In this document: piece by piece, positions 1-7,124 of the stretch | Layout: each line of letters starts with the position of its first letter | How positions within the stretch are numbered: position 1 is the stretch's first letter | Assembly: GCA_964569695.1 (NCBI GenBank) | Contig: CAZMUA010000030.1 | Coordinates: 1-11,582, forward strand | DNA: 11,582 bases | Origin: UBA8106 sp964569695 | GTDB lineage: Bacteria > Acidobacteriota > Vicinamibacteria > Vicinamibacterales > UBA823 | Direction: 5' to 3' | Notes under the pieces: generated by a model | Database searches by the model: none | Seen by the model: the letters and a program-made list of their open reading frames with translations, nothing else | What the model was told of the DNA's origin: nothing | Position numbers and translations under genes: made by a program

Positions 1-993
1 GGCAGCTTCAAATGCCTGATTCCACCAGCGTGCTCCTTCTAGCAGTGCTGATCGTACAGGTTCGGGTGTGCCACGGTCGAGATAGTAGACAATTGGCTCA
101 ACAGCTTCGCTCACTGACGCAGCTGGATCACGTTTTTGCAGTCGGTGTCGCCGAATGAGTCGCTTTGTCATCGAGTCGCCGAGTGAAGTGGGATAGTCTT
201 GCCACGATAGGGGTCCAAATCCTGACCGAGGGTCGTAGGAACGTGGTTGGTATCCTGGATCTGGCAATTGCACTAGTGAGTGGTGTTGCCGGAGTGTCAC
301 CGCGTCAGCTGCTGGAGTGACATCAGCCACTCCCTGCCTTCCTTCATTTCGGCTTCCAAAAGTTCGAGGGTGCAGTTGAGTCGTGAAGGTGACGGTCACG
401 TCAATTTCCGTGTTTTGTGGGAAGCCTTTCGTCCGTGGTAGGTGTACGGCACTGCGAGATTGATCGACTCGGTACTGCCCGTCTTGCCGCAATCGAGGGA
501 TTACACCGTGCGTATCGCGTAGGAGAAAATCAGTTGTGTTTACAAGCACTCGATCGTTCGTTTCTGCAGTAACCGTGAAGCCCCACAGAATTGACTTGGC
601 AAAAGCATCCTCGACAGCGCGCTGCTCGTCAAGATTGTCACTGTCGGCGCGGAACTGATAGTTTCGCTGGACCATCAAGATTTTCGGGCCAACCCGCTCA
701 AAAACAACGAGTCGAGACCGCGTTTGCCCTCGGTCGAGTCCGATGTCATTCGACCCAAGACCCGCTGAGAGTCCTGATAGATAGAGTTCTTCAGTGTCGA
801 AACGAGAAATCTCTAGCCACAGCGTTCCGGTGCTGTCGTCCCAATACATAGGGAAGTAGCCGTCTATTACGTCCATGCTGGCCGTTTTTTCTTCGATGGT
901 CGGCAGGCCTTGTGCGCCTGCTGGTATGGGTTTGATTGCGAAAAACGTGAAGACGGCGACCAAAAGGATAAGATCAAGAATTCTTCTAGACAC
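1..993 (-). CDS. Exported zinc-dependent metalloprotease of the DUF5117/DUF5118 type, N-terminal 331 residues only
   Basis: The minus-strand frame is open from a GTG at 993 to the window edge, so the C-terminal part is missing. A signal peptide is visible: MSRR, a hydrophobic stretch (residues about 6-20), then AGA|Q with likely cleavage after Ala27. The following sequence (IDGYFPMYWDD, LWLEISRF, LYLSGLSAGLGSNDIGLDRGQ at about 71-90) and later PRTFGSRNEG (209-218) and YYLDRGTPEPVRSALLEGA (303-321) fit, from memory, the DUF5118/DUF5117 part of large bacterial periplasmic or outer-membrane-associated metalloproteases. The HExxH zinc site of that family lies further C-terminal, so catalytic competence cannot be judged here. 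The start is chosen because GGAGG lies 5 nt upstream; another in-frame GTG at 999 overlaps that ribosome binding site and is less likely. It is transcribed away from the phosphatase-like gene. Family assignment is fairly confident; substrate is unknown. Confidence 0.82.
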   Translation of the reverse strand, partial: MSRRILDLILLVAVFTFFAIKPIPAGAQGLPTIEEKTASMDVIDGYFPMYWDDSTGTLWLEISRFDTEELYLSGLSAGLGSNDIGLDRGQTRSRLVVFERVGPKILMVQRNYQFRADSDNLDEQRAVEDAFAKSILWGFTVTAETNDRVLVNTTDFLLRDTHGVIPRLRQDGQYRVDQSRSAVHLPRTKGFPQNTEIDVTVTFTTQLHPRTFGSRNEGRQGVADVTPAADAVTLRQHHSLVQLPDPGYQPRSYDPRSGFGPLSWQDYPTSLGDSMTKRLIRRHRLQKRDPAASVSEAVEPIVYYLDRGTPEPVRSALLEGARWWNQAFEAA

Positions 994-998
994 GGACA

Positions 999-1003
999 CC
1001 TCC
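999..1003 (-). promoter_or_regulatory. Shine-Dalgarno site fixing the GTG start of the metalloprotease gene
   Basis: Reading the minus strand, GGAGG (1003 to 999) is followed by TGTCC and GTG at 993. Spacing of 5 nt is within the usual range. No ATG lies nearby in this frame, and the N-terminus starting here is a typical signal peptide (basic start, then a hydrophobic core). Confidence 0.65.
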
Positions 1004-1050
1004 AGAACAGTCTACGAATAAGGACATACTTACCGACGAACCAGCTTCAG

Positions 1051-1066
1051 ATGATTGATCAATCAT
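1051..1066. repeat. Perfect 16-bp palindrome, candidate operator in a divergent intergenic region
   Basis: ATGATTGATCAATCAT is its own reverse complement. It sits about 58 bp upstream of the metalloprotease start and 100 bp upstream of the phosphatase-like start, between two divergently transcribed genes. Its size and symmetry are typical of a site for a dimeric helix-turn-helix regulator, and a TTGACG resembling a -35 element begins at 1066 on the plus strand, touching it. I see no convincing -10 partner. No regulator gene is in the window, so the operator role is inference; a restriction-like or chance palindrome is possible. Confidence 0.35.
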
Positions 1067-1166
1067 TGACGAGCAAACACATTGCTAGCTGACGTAGTGT
1101 ACTTGCGGTAAACCTAACACACTCTTGCTCGGTTTTTATGTTGAAACCTAGGGATTATCACGAGTT

Positions 1167-1709
1167 ATGATGAAGGCAATCATGTTGCGATGGATTTTGG
1201 TTTATTTGCTGTGTTTCATGCCTCTGCCATTACTGGAGGCTCAGTCCGACACTAACCTAGCGGATGTGCGTGCTTATCTTCGAATTTCCGAGCGGTTAGG
1301 GACGGCGGGTCAGATTACCGATAGTCAAGTCCTTGCAGTTAAGCAAGCAGGCTACGAGGTGGTGGTCAACCTTGGCCCTGCCCGTGAAGAACGGAACCTC
1401 CTTGAAGGCTATTTGGTCACGCAACAGGGGATGACGTATGTGCACATTCCTGTTTCGTGGGAAGACCCGAGCCAGCGTGATCTTCAGTTGTTTATGGATG
1501 TTATGAAGGCGAATGAAGATCGCAGTGTCTTCGTGCATTGCTTTGCTAACATGCGGGCATCGGCATTCGTTTACCTGTATCGCACACTAAGACTCGGAGA
1601 ATTGGATGAGGTCGCCCGTGCAGATATGGCAAAAATTTGGGATCCAGCTTCTCAGACACAGTGGCAGATGTTTATTGAAGAAGCGCAACAGGCTGCTGAA
1701 AAGCAGTGA
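1167..1709 (+). CDS. Exported protein-tyrosine-phosphatase-like protein with a shortened CX4R loop
   Basis: The 180-residue product has a signal peptide (residues 1-25, hydrophobic core about 7-22) with likely cleavage at LEA|Q26, so it should act in the periplasm. The fold is suggested by VVNLGP (66-71), YVHIPVSWEDP (91-101) and VFVHCFANMRAS (121-132), the order seen in dual-specificity and DUF442-type phosphatases: a WPD-like region with Asp100, then the Cys125 P-loop. The loop is C-X4-R (Cys125 to Arg130) rather than the canonical C-X5-R with glycines, so classical phosphatase activity is uncertain. I recall related short bacterial proteins with HCxxNxRAS, so this is probably a subfamily trait rather than a mutation. 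No strong Shine-Dalgarno is seen (only CGAG nearby). The stop is 21 bp before the M20 gene, so co-transcription is likely. Phosphatase-like fold: fairly sure; activity: open. Confidence 0.75.
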   Translation: MMKAIMLRWILVYLLCFMPLPLLEAQSDTNLADVRAYLRISERLGTAGQITDSQVLAVKQAGYEVVVNLGPAREERNLLEGYLVTQQGMTYVHIPVSWEDPSQRDLQLFMDVMKANEDRSVFVHCFANMRASAFVYLYRTLRLGELDEVARADMAKIWDPASQTQWQMFIEEAQQAAEKQ

Positions 1710-1730
1710 CGGTGCTCATCAGCCTCAGTC

Positions 1731-2861
1731 ATGACTGACACCAATCCGGTTTCGTTAACTCGTAGCCTACTGGCCTTCGACACAATTAATCCTCCAGGCG
1801 ACGAGCGAACCTGTGCCCACTATGTGGGCGGCTTCCTCGAAGAGAGCGGCTTTCACGTTGATTACCATGAATTTGGAACACACCGCACCAGTCTAGTGGC
1901 ACGCCTTGTAGGTAGTGGTGCAAAGCCTCCCATCTGCTTTACAGGGCACCTCGATACTGTGCCACTCGGCAAGATGAACTGGAGCATGGATCCATTTGCT
2001 GGCGAAATGGACGGGAATCTGTTTTATGGACGAGGAACGAGCGACATGAAGGCGGCGATTGCCGCCATATTGTTGATGGGGCGGCGGATGTCTGAGCTTA
2101 AACGGCGGGTCGCTGACATCGTGCTGGTTTTGACAGCCGGCGAGGAAACTGGTTGTCAGGGATCGCGCTATTTGGCTGGCCTTGGTGGGGAGGTGTTGGG
2201 TGAAGCCGGTGCCATCGTGGTCGGTGAACCCACGGCAAATCAACCACTAATCGGTCACAAGGGAGTTGCACGGTACGAAATCATTACCGCTGGCATTACC
2301 GCGCATGCCTCCATGCCTGAACAAGGCGATAACGCGATTCACAAGGTGGCCGAAGTCGTGCAGCGACTTCAGTCCTTCAATTTTGGTGTTGATCCTCACG
2401 ATATTCTCGGCGCTCCTACGTTAAACATTGGCACGATAACTGGCGGGATCAACATCAACTCAGTTCCCGATCAAGCACGGTTAGGTATCGATATCCGAAC
2501 AATTCCTGGTCAGGACGCTCATGACATAAAGAATCGCCTACAGAAAGCCGCCGGTGCAGAGGCCACCGTCACATTATTACAAAGTGAAGCCAGCCTCATA
2601 ACTGATGTTGGTGACGAATGGGTACAAGAGGTGTACGAAATCATGTCTGAGTGTTTGGGTTGTCGTCCGAGCCCTGCTGGCGTTACTTACTTTACTGATG
2701 GATCAAACTTGAAGGCTGCGTATGGGGATCCACCGACGATTATTCTGGGACCTGGTGAGTCGACGCAGGCCCATAAGACAGATGAGTACTGCCTCGTATC
2801 CAACCTCGAGATGTCGCTTGAGGCGTATATTGAAATTGCCCGTCGGTGGTGCTGTACGTAG
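1731..2861 (+). CDS. M20-family metallopeptidase (ArgE/DapE/carboxypeptidase G2-like deacylase)
   Basis: The 376-residue product has no signal peptide and is predicted cytoplasmic. The two-zinc active site of the M20 family is complete: GHLDT (His73, with Asp75), GRGTSDMK (Asp105, bridging ligand), TAGEET (Glu138 as general base, Glu139 as ligand), GEPT (Glu166) and GPGESTQAHKTDE (His348). The lid/dimerisation domain spans roughly 175-285, with AHAS (His192) that usually contributes to the partner active site. Length is normal for ArgE/DapE-type enzymes. Such enzymes hydrolyse amide bonds of N-acyl amino acids or C-terminal residues of peptides; the substrate cannot be read from sequence, and no arginine or lysine biosynthesis gene is nearby, so argE or dapE is not assigned. 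The upstream region lacks a clear Shine-Dalgarno, and translation may be coupled to the phosphatase-like gene ending 21 bp before. The C-terminus ends in an unusual Cys-Cys-Thr. Confidence 0.9.
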   Translation: MTDTNPVSLTRSLLAFDTINPPGDERTCAHYVGGFLEESGFHVDYHEFGTHRTSLVARLVGSGAKPPICFTGHLDTVPLGKMNWSMDPFAGEMDGNLFYGRGTSDMKAAIAAILLMGRRMSELKRRVADIVLVLTAGEETGCQGSRYLAGLGGEVLGEAGAIVVGEPTANQPLIGHKGVARYEIITAGITAHASMPEQGDNAIHKVAEVVQRLQSFNFGVDPHDILGAPTLNIGTITGGININSVPDQARLGIDIRTIPGQDAHDIKNRLQKAAGAEATVTLLQSEASLITDVGDEWVQEVYEIMSECLGCRPSPAGVTYFTDGSNLKAAYGDPPTIILGPGESTQAHKTDEYCLVSNLEMSLEAYIEIARRWCCT

Positions 2862-2898
2862 ATATTTATTAAAAGTCTGATGTGCGTTGCACTCTGTC

Positions 2899-4059
2899 CT
2901 AGTTCATCCCTCCACTAACGTTTTCGTACCATTTTAGGTTGGCGGTTTCAGAACCGATGCAGGTTAGGTCGAGCCAACCGTCAAGATTGAGGTCCGCAGT
3001 GGCACATCCGGCGGCTGCGATTGTCCCCGCGTCGACAAGCTGACGTGTCCAGTTGTTCGACTCTGATAAGCGGTAGAGTAGTACTTGCTTGCCGCGTCTT
3101 GCCCCAGCTACGATTTCATCCAGACCGTCACCATCGAAGTCTCCGGTGACTATCGTGTGGCCGTCAGTGAGGCTCTCGTCGATGACTTGCCGTTGCCAGT
3201 CTGCATCAGTCTTGTTGTACACGACCACCTCATGCCCGTGCCACGGTTCGATGGAAGCTAGGTAGTGGCTGTGTTTGCTTTGTCCCACGGTCACATCGCT
3301 GGACCCGCTTGCGGGCCAGCTTGCCGGGTTGCCTTGGTGGATACGCGTACGCTTCCAAATCCCATCCGTGTATTGATGCAGATGGATACCCAGAAAGCTT
3401 GCACTTAACAGTACTTGAGCGGGAGCGCCGTTCCATGTTGTTTGGTGAATACCATGGACAACACCATCATCGTTAGAGAGCACCGAACGTTTCCAGTTAT
3501 CAGGGTCATAGATATAAATTGGTGTGGTGCCGCGGTAATCTGGTGCTACATTCTCTTGTCCAATCAGGGGCGCGTTAACAAGGTGCATGTTTCCATGACC
3601 GTCTAGGTCGATCCAGCGAAGTCGATGTGACGTTGGAATGCGGTCAATACGACTTACCAACCATTGTTTATCTGGATGATCGCTCTTACTTAAGATTGAT
3701 AGGTCGCCTTGACTCCGTGCAGCAACTGTTGAAAATCCGGTGGCCAATGCGATCTCGGGAATTCCGTCACCATTCAGGTCGTGTGCTGCAAGATTAATCA
3801 TGCCGGAGAGGTTGCTTGCGATGACATGACGCGCCCAGCTTGGATTTTCAAACCAGATCAACTCATTCAATCTTGGGGCAAGAGCAATCAGATCGGGACG
3901 ACCATCTGAATTCATATCGGTGGCGACGACCTGATAACCGCCACCTACGTCAGTCGCGATCGTGTGGTCAATAAACTGAAGGCCAGTGCTTTGTTGATTG
4001 CTGATAGCAGGGACTGACAGCGTCTCAAGAATGATTATTATGGAGACTATTCGCCACAC
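2899..4059 (-). CDS. Exported VCBS/FG-GAP repeat beta-propeller protein
   Basis: Read from GTG at 4059 this gives 386 residues. It begins MWRIVSIIII, a short signal peptide with probable cleavage near AIS|N21. Five calcium-loop motifs of FG-GAP/VCBS blades are visible: DMNSDGRPD (48-56), DLNGDGIPE (94-102), DLDGHGNMH (151-159, degenerate), DFDGDGLDE (307-315) and DLNLDGWLD (356-364). Between them recur W-x-R strands (WARHVI, WKRSVL, WKRTRI, WQRQVI, WTRQLV). This predicts a calcium-stabilised propeller of about seven blades. The conserved-looking histidines in EPWHGHEVVVY (271-281) and DGHTIVTGDFD (299-309) recall, from memory, the propeller of aldos-2-ulose dehydratase-like proteins, so a carbohydrate-related enzyme is possible but unproven. 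The frame stays open up to 4155, but AGGAGG 6 nt before 4059 and the signal peptide decide the start; the longer version would also run into the upstream hairpin. Confidence 0.82.
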   Translation of the reverse strand: MWRIVSIIIILETLSVPAISNQQSTGLQFIDHTIATDVGGGYQVVATDMNSDGRPDLIALAPRLNELIWFENPSWARHVIASNLSGMINLAAHDLNGDGIPEIALATGFSTVAARSQGDLSILSKSDHPDKQWLVSRIDRIPTSHRLRWIDLDGHGNMHLVNAPLIGQENVAPDYRGTTPIYIYDPDNWKRSVLSNDDGVVHGIHQTTWNGAPAQVLLSASFLGIHLHQYTDGIWKRTRIHQGNPASWPASGSSDVTVGQSKHSHYLASIEPWHGHEVVVYNKTDADWQRQVIDESLTDGHTIVTGDFDGDGLDEIVAGARRGKQVLLYRLSESNNWTRQLVDAGTIAAAGCATADLNLDGWLDLTCIGSETANLKWYENVSGGMN

Positions 4060-4065
4060 CGCGCA

Positions 4066-4071
4066 CCTCCT
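4066..4071 (-). promoter_or_regulatory. Shine-Dalgarno site deciding the GTG start of the VCBS gene
   Basis: On the minus strand AGGAGG (4071 to 4066) is followed after TGCGCG by GTG at 4059. It is a near-perfect anti-16S match at 6 nt spacing. The residues before it in the longer open frame (MPGPSSSLCLVKQ...) look like untranslated leader and do not resemble a signal peptide. Confidence 0.75.
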
Positions 4072-4141
4072 GAGACTTTGATGTCGTTCGTCACTGTTGG
4101 GGCTCTGTGGTAGGCGTTGCTTAACTAGACATAAAGACGAC

Positions 4142-4178
4142 GATGGCCCGGGCATCTCTACAAGATACCCGGGCCATC
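4142..4178 (-). terminator. Strong hairpin, probable terminator of the NHL lipoprotein gene
   Basis: GATGGCCCGGG (4142-4152) pairs perfectly with CCCGGGCCATC (4168-4178), giving 11 bp. After one C/A mismatch, four more pairs (4154-4157 with 4163-4166) follow, with a 5-nt loop. On the minus strand it lies about 30 nt past the NHL gene stop and is followed by GTCGTCTTTATGTCT, a weak T-rich tail. On the plus strand the flank is A-rich and purine-rich, so termination in the minus direction is more likely. The imperfect T tract means Rho-independent efficiency is not assured; an mRNA-stabilising role or an element affecting the VCBS gene leader is an alternative. Confidence 0.65.
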
Positions 4179-4208
4179 AAATGGTAAGGAACACTCAAAG
4201 CAACTAGC

Positions 4209-5450
4209 TTACTGACTTGGCCACACAGGGCCTTGGCTATTCAAGCCCTCAGCGCCAGCAGGGATCGGTCCGAGTCCCTTGTAGACAAATTTTTGAACGC
4301 GTCTACCTTGGTACGTTTCTGTCGTGTAGATGTTGCCATCCGAATCGACGGCGATGCTATGCACCGCGAAGAACATGCCAGGTTGACGCCCACCATCTCC
4401 AAAGGCTGTAAGCACTTCCATCGTTTCGCGCTCGATAATATAGACCTTCATGTTTTGCCCATCAGCGAGGTAGAGATAGGTTTGTTCAGGATCAGGAGAG
4501 AAGTCCAAGTCCCATGTCGACCCTTGTGACAGGGTTTCTGGGGCAATGAACACTTCCTTCACAAACGAACCATCTTTTTGGAATACCTGGATCCGATCGG
4601 CTGCTCGATCGCAAATGTACACGTACCCGTCATTAGAGATTTCAGAACAGTGGACCGGTCCTCTGAATTGTGAGGCTGGTTCACTATCCGGTGAGTAACG
4701 ACCGAGATCTAATTCATCGTCCGGTTCGTTGCCATAGGCGCCCCAATAGCGCTTAATCTCTCCAGAGTCCATGTCGACGACGGCAACACGTTTATTGAAA
4801 TAGCCATCGGCGAAGTACGCTTCGTTCGCTTCCGGGTCGATGCCGATTTTAGCAACGCGCCCAAAACTTTCCATATCGTGACTATCGCGGACGAGTTCTT
4901 CGCCCACTAGGCGGGCACCGTATTTTCCTACCGACATCAGAAAAGTGCCGTCCCTCGCAAACTTCAGGACGTGAGAGTCTGCCCGACCATTACCACCAAT
5001 CCAGACATTATCCATATGGTCGACGGTAATCCCATGATTCGATTCGGGCCACACGTAATCTCCTGTTTCTGTGCCAGGACCGCCCCAATGTCCAACGAGG
5101 TTGCCCTCCTGATCGAATTCAAGAACGGGTGGGCCTGCTGCACAGCATTCACTTAGTGGCGGGTCCTGATCAAGCCCAACCTCGGTCCTTGCTGCGAACT
5201 GGTCTGGCGTATTGCGATGCACGATCCAGATGTGATCCTGGGAATCGACGTCGACGCCGATCGTTGCACCCATGAGCCAGTGATTCGGTAAATTCTTCGG
5301 CCACAACGGATCGACTTCAAACATTGGAGCCATTTTTCCGTCCGTCGCCTGCTCGTCCGCGGCCTCGTCTACGGCGGGTTGCTCAACGCCGCACGCGATG
5401 ATGAGGGCCAACAACGACAAGCCGATGAAAAGATTCCGTTTTCGCCTCAT
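4209..5450 (-). CDS. NHL-repeat six-bladed beta-propeller lipoprotein
   Basis: The 413-residue product starts MRRKRNLF with a hydrophobic stretch ending IIAC20, a good lipobox, so it should be lipidated on Cys20. A low-complexity acidic linker (about 21-40) follows. Six NHL-like blade cores of the type I-x-V-D-x-x-x-N-x-W/Y are visible: IGVDVDSQDHIWIV (64-77), ITVDHMDNVWIGG (141-153), IGIDPEANEAYFAD (202-215), CSEISNDGYVYICD (268-281), LDFSPDPEQTYLYLAD (315-330) and IAVDSDGNIYTTE (366-378). Arg-Val-Gln/Val-Ala-Val strands lie between them. A vicinal Cys102-Cys103 pair sits in a loop before PPVLEFDQEGN; Cys268 and Cys280 lie in one blade. Homologous propellers include peptidylglycine lyase-like and 6-bladed scaffold proteins; no catalytic assignment can be made. 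GGGAGG about 6 nt upstream supports the ATG. It is followed by a hairpin terminator and lies divergent to the HupE-like gene. Confidence 0.85.
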   Translation of the reverse strand: MRRKRNLFIGLSLLALIIACGVEQPAVDEAADEQATDGKMAPMFEVDPLWPKNLPNHWLMGATIGVDVDSQDHIWIVHRNTPDQFAARTEVGLDQDPPLSECCAAGPPVLEFDQEGNLVGHWGGPGTETGDYVWPESNHGITVDHMDNVWIGGNGRADSHVLKFARDGTFLMSVGKYGARLVGEELVRDSHDMESFGRVAKIGIDPEANEAYFADGYFNKRVAVVDMDSGEIKRYWGAYGNEPDDELDLGRYSPDSEPASQFRGPVHCSEISNDGYVYICDRAADRIQVFQKDGSFVKEVFIAPETLSQGSTWDLDFSPDPEQTYLYLADGQNMKVYIIERETMEVLTAFGDGGRQPGMFFAVHSIAVDSDGNIYTTETYQGRRVQKFVYKGLGPIPAGAEGLNSQGPVWPSQ

Positions 5451-5539
5451 TCCTGTCCTCCCTTACGAAAAAACGACCTTTAACCACCAATTCCGCAGTG
5501 GCCCTTAGTCGTCGACAGCGCCGACAAGTATACTGGCGT

Positions 5540-5569
5540 TTGGTCCAGATGCAGCGAAATTCTTTTAAT
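5540..5569 (+). promoter_or_regulatory. Weak candidate promoter upstream of the HupE-like gene
   Basis: TTGGTC (5540-5545), an 18-nt spacer and TTTAAT (5564-5569) resemble a sigma-70 promoter. The -10 is good but the -35 has only the TTG in common with consensus. It lies in the 206-bp divergent region (5451-5656), in which I see no other gene. The alternative -10-like TATACT at 5529-5534 has no better -35. If real, transcription would begin near 5576, downstream of the GTG at 5498, and would favour the ATG at 5657 as start. Confidence 0.2.
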
Positions 5570-5656
5570 AACGGAATCCAGTGGACAGCTGTCCTGCGTG
5601 GGTTCGGCCATAGGGCTGTATCAAGCTTAAAAGCAAATAGTTACCGTGATTCGTCC

Positions 5657-7033
5657 ATGTACCAACACTTGAGGGCTCGCCCGCCACGTCTCATGCTGGT
5701 CCTGGTCTTAGGGATGACCCTCATAATGTCATCCCGGACGGCCGGCCATGACATTCCATACGATGTGACAGTCCAGGCATTCGTTAAAGCAGAAGGACAA
5801 CGTCTGCGTTTGCTAGTTCGAGTGCCTCTTGAGGCGATGCAGGATTTTAACTTTCCGGAAAACGAGCAAGGCAATCTTGATATTGCGGCGGCTGACTCCA
5901 TGCTTCGCGATGCAATTATGCTGTGGGTCGGTGATGAGTTAACTGTCTACGAAGAAGACAGGTTGCTGACCGACCAACGTCTCGTCAAGATTCAGGTGTC
6001 GCTTCCTGATGATCGGTCTTTTGCAACCTACGACGAAGCCTTAGCACGGGTCATGGGTCCACGGTTGCCCACCGACGTGGGAGTTTTTTGGCGTGACGCG
6101 ATGTTTGATGCGCTTTTTGAGTACACGATTGACTCGGACGAATCCGCATTTTCAACCGATTTGACTCTTGCACGCTTAGGACTGCGAACAATCACTGTTC
6201 TTAGACTTGTGTTGCCTGATGGGACGGTGCGACCCTTTGAGTATTCCGGGAATCCTGGCCTAGTTCGCCTCGATCCTCGCTGGCATCAGGCGATGCTTCG
6301 CTTTGTGGTTCTCGGTTTTGAACATATTCTTGATGGAATCGACCACCTACTTTTTTTGGCATGCCTCGTCATTCCTATTAGGCGGTTTGGTCCTTTGGTG
6401 GCGATTGTTACGTCCTTCACCGTTGCGCATTCGGTGACTCTGATCGCATCTGCCTTTGATTTGGCACCCGATGCCATCTGGTTTCCACCGTTCGTCGAAA
6501 CAATCATTGCGTTGTCCATCGTCTACATGGCAATTGAAAATATTGTCGGCATTACGTTTCAACGTCGATGGCTCATTACATTTGCTTTTGGACTCGTGCA
6601 CGGTTTTGGATTCTCGTTTGCCTTGCGTGAGACGCTGCAGTTTGCAGGGTCTCACCTCCTTATGTCACTGCTGTCTTTTAATCTCGGTGTTGAGCTTGGC
6701 CAATTGCTCGTTCTCTTAGTCCTTGTACCGACACTCGGCTTGTTATTTCGATTTGTAGTCGGGGATCGCATCGGCACAATTCTCTTGTCGGTCATTGTGA
6801 TCCATACGGCTTGGCACTGGACTAGTGAACGTGCGCTCCAACTGTCTCAGTACCCATTTCGATTTCAGTTGCCAGAGGTTAATATGGCCCTGTTTGAAAT
6901 CTTTGCACGGTGGACGATTCTTGGACTGATTATTCTCGGGTTGGTTTGGCTGATGCATCTGATTTTCCCGAGATCTAATTTGGGTCAGACAGAGCCTAAC
7001 GTGCGGGCACCCGGAGCATCTATCGAAGATTAG
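5657..7033 (+). CDS. HupE/UreJ-like membrane protein with an exported N-terminal domain
   Basis: From ATG 5657 the product has 458 residues. A signal peptide (core about 12-25) ends at TAG|HDIP; mature HDIP is typical of the HupE/UreJ_2 group. A periplasmic domain (about 31-205) precedes a membrane domain of around seven segments. The membrane part carries the family histidines and acids: GFEHILDGIDHLLF (220-233; His223, Asp226, Asp229, His230), FTVAHSVTL (254-262; His258), GLVHGFGFS (312-320; His315), FNLGVELGQ (341-349) and HTAWHW (383-388). HupE and UreJ relatives are linked to nickel or other metal uptake, but no hydrogenase or urease gene is here, so the substrate is unknown. The frame is open back to GTG 5498; I prefer ATG 5657 because it places the Met 12 residues before the signal core, although neither start has a clear Shine-Dalgarno. 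ATG 5693 is another option. Confidence 0.82.
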   Translation: MYQHLRARPPRLMLVLVLGMTLIMSSRTAGHDIPYDVTVQAFVKAEGQRLRLLVRVPLEAMQDFNFPENEQGNLDIAAADSMLRDAIMLWVGDELTVYEEDRLLTDQRLVKIQVSLPDDRSFATYDEALARVMGPRLPTDVGVFWRDAMFDALFEYTIDSDESAFSTDLTLARLGLRTITVLRLVLPDGTVRPFEYSGNPGLVRLDPRWHQAMLRFVVLGFEHILDGIDHLLFLACLVIPIRRFGPLVAIVTSFTVAHSVTLIASAFDLAPDAIWFPPFVETIIALSIVYMAIENIVGITFQRRWLITFAFGLVHGFGFSFALRETLQFAGSHLLMSLLSFNLGVELGQLLVLLVLVPTLGLLFRFVVGDRIGTILLSVIVIHTAWHWTSERALQLSQYPFRFQLPEVNMALFEIFARWTILGLIILGLVWLMHLIFPRSNLGQTEPNVRAPGASIED

Positions 7034-7061
7034 CAGGTTTGCAAGATAATTAAGGTAACGC

Positions 7062-7089
7062 TTGTCATCTTTATCCGTGTCAATCTAAC
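7062..7089 (+). promoter_or_regulatory. Candidate sigma-70 promoter for the Asp-box gene
   Basis: TTGTCA (7062-7067, one mismatch to TTGACA), a 16-nt spacer and TCTAAC (7084-7089, two mismatches to TATAAT) lie between the HupE-like stop and the Asp-box gene. A start site near 7097 would leave a leader of about 28 nt that includes GGGAGG (7110-7115). No terminator is visible between the two genes, so read-through from the HupE-like gene is also possible. Confidence 0.35.
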
Positions 7090-7124
7090 ATCACGACATT
7101 ATTTGCCGAGGGAGGCAGGAATTC

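Noticed and set aside
591..851. 86-codon plus-strand frame opposite the metalloprotease
   Set aside because: The minus-strand frame is open throughout and carries a signal peptide and family motifs; this one is an antisense shadow.
1209..1226. Possible lipobox (YLLC) in the phosphatase-like signal peptide
   Set aside because: Leu directly before Cys does not fit the lipobox, and the Cys lies within the hydrophobic core; cleavage at LEA|Q is more plausible.
2882..2892. Small inverted repeat GTGC-GTT-GCAC between the convergent M20 and VCBS genes
   Set aside because: Only four base pairs and no T tract on either strand; too weak to call a terminator.
5498..5656. N-terminal extension of the HupE-like frame from GTG 5498
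   Set aside because: It would place 53 mostly basic residues before the signal peptide, and it has no ribosome binding site; a candidate promoter also lies inside it.
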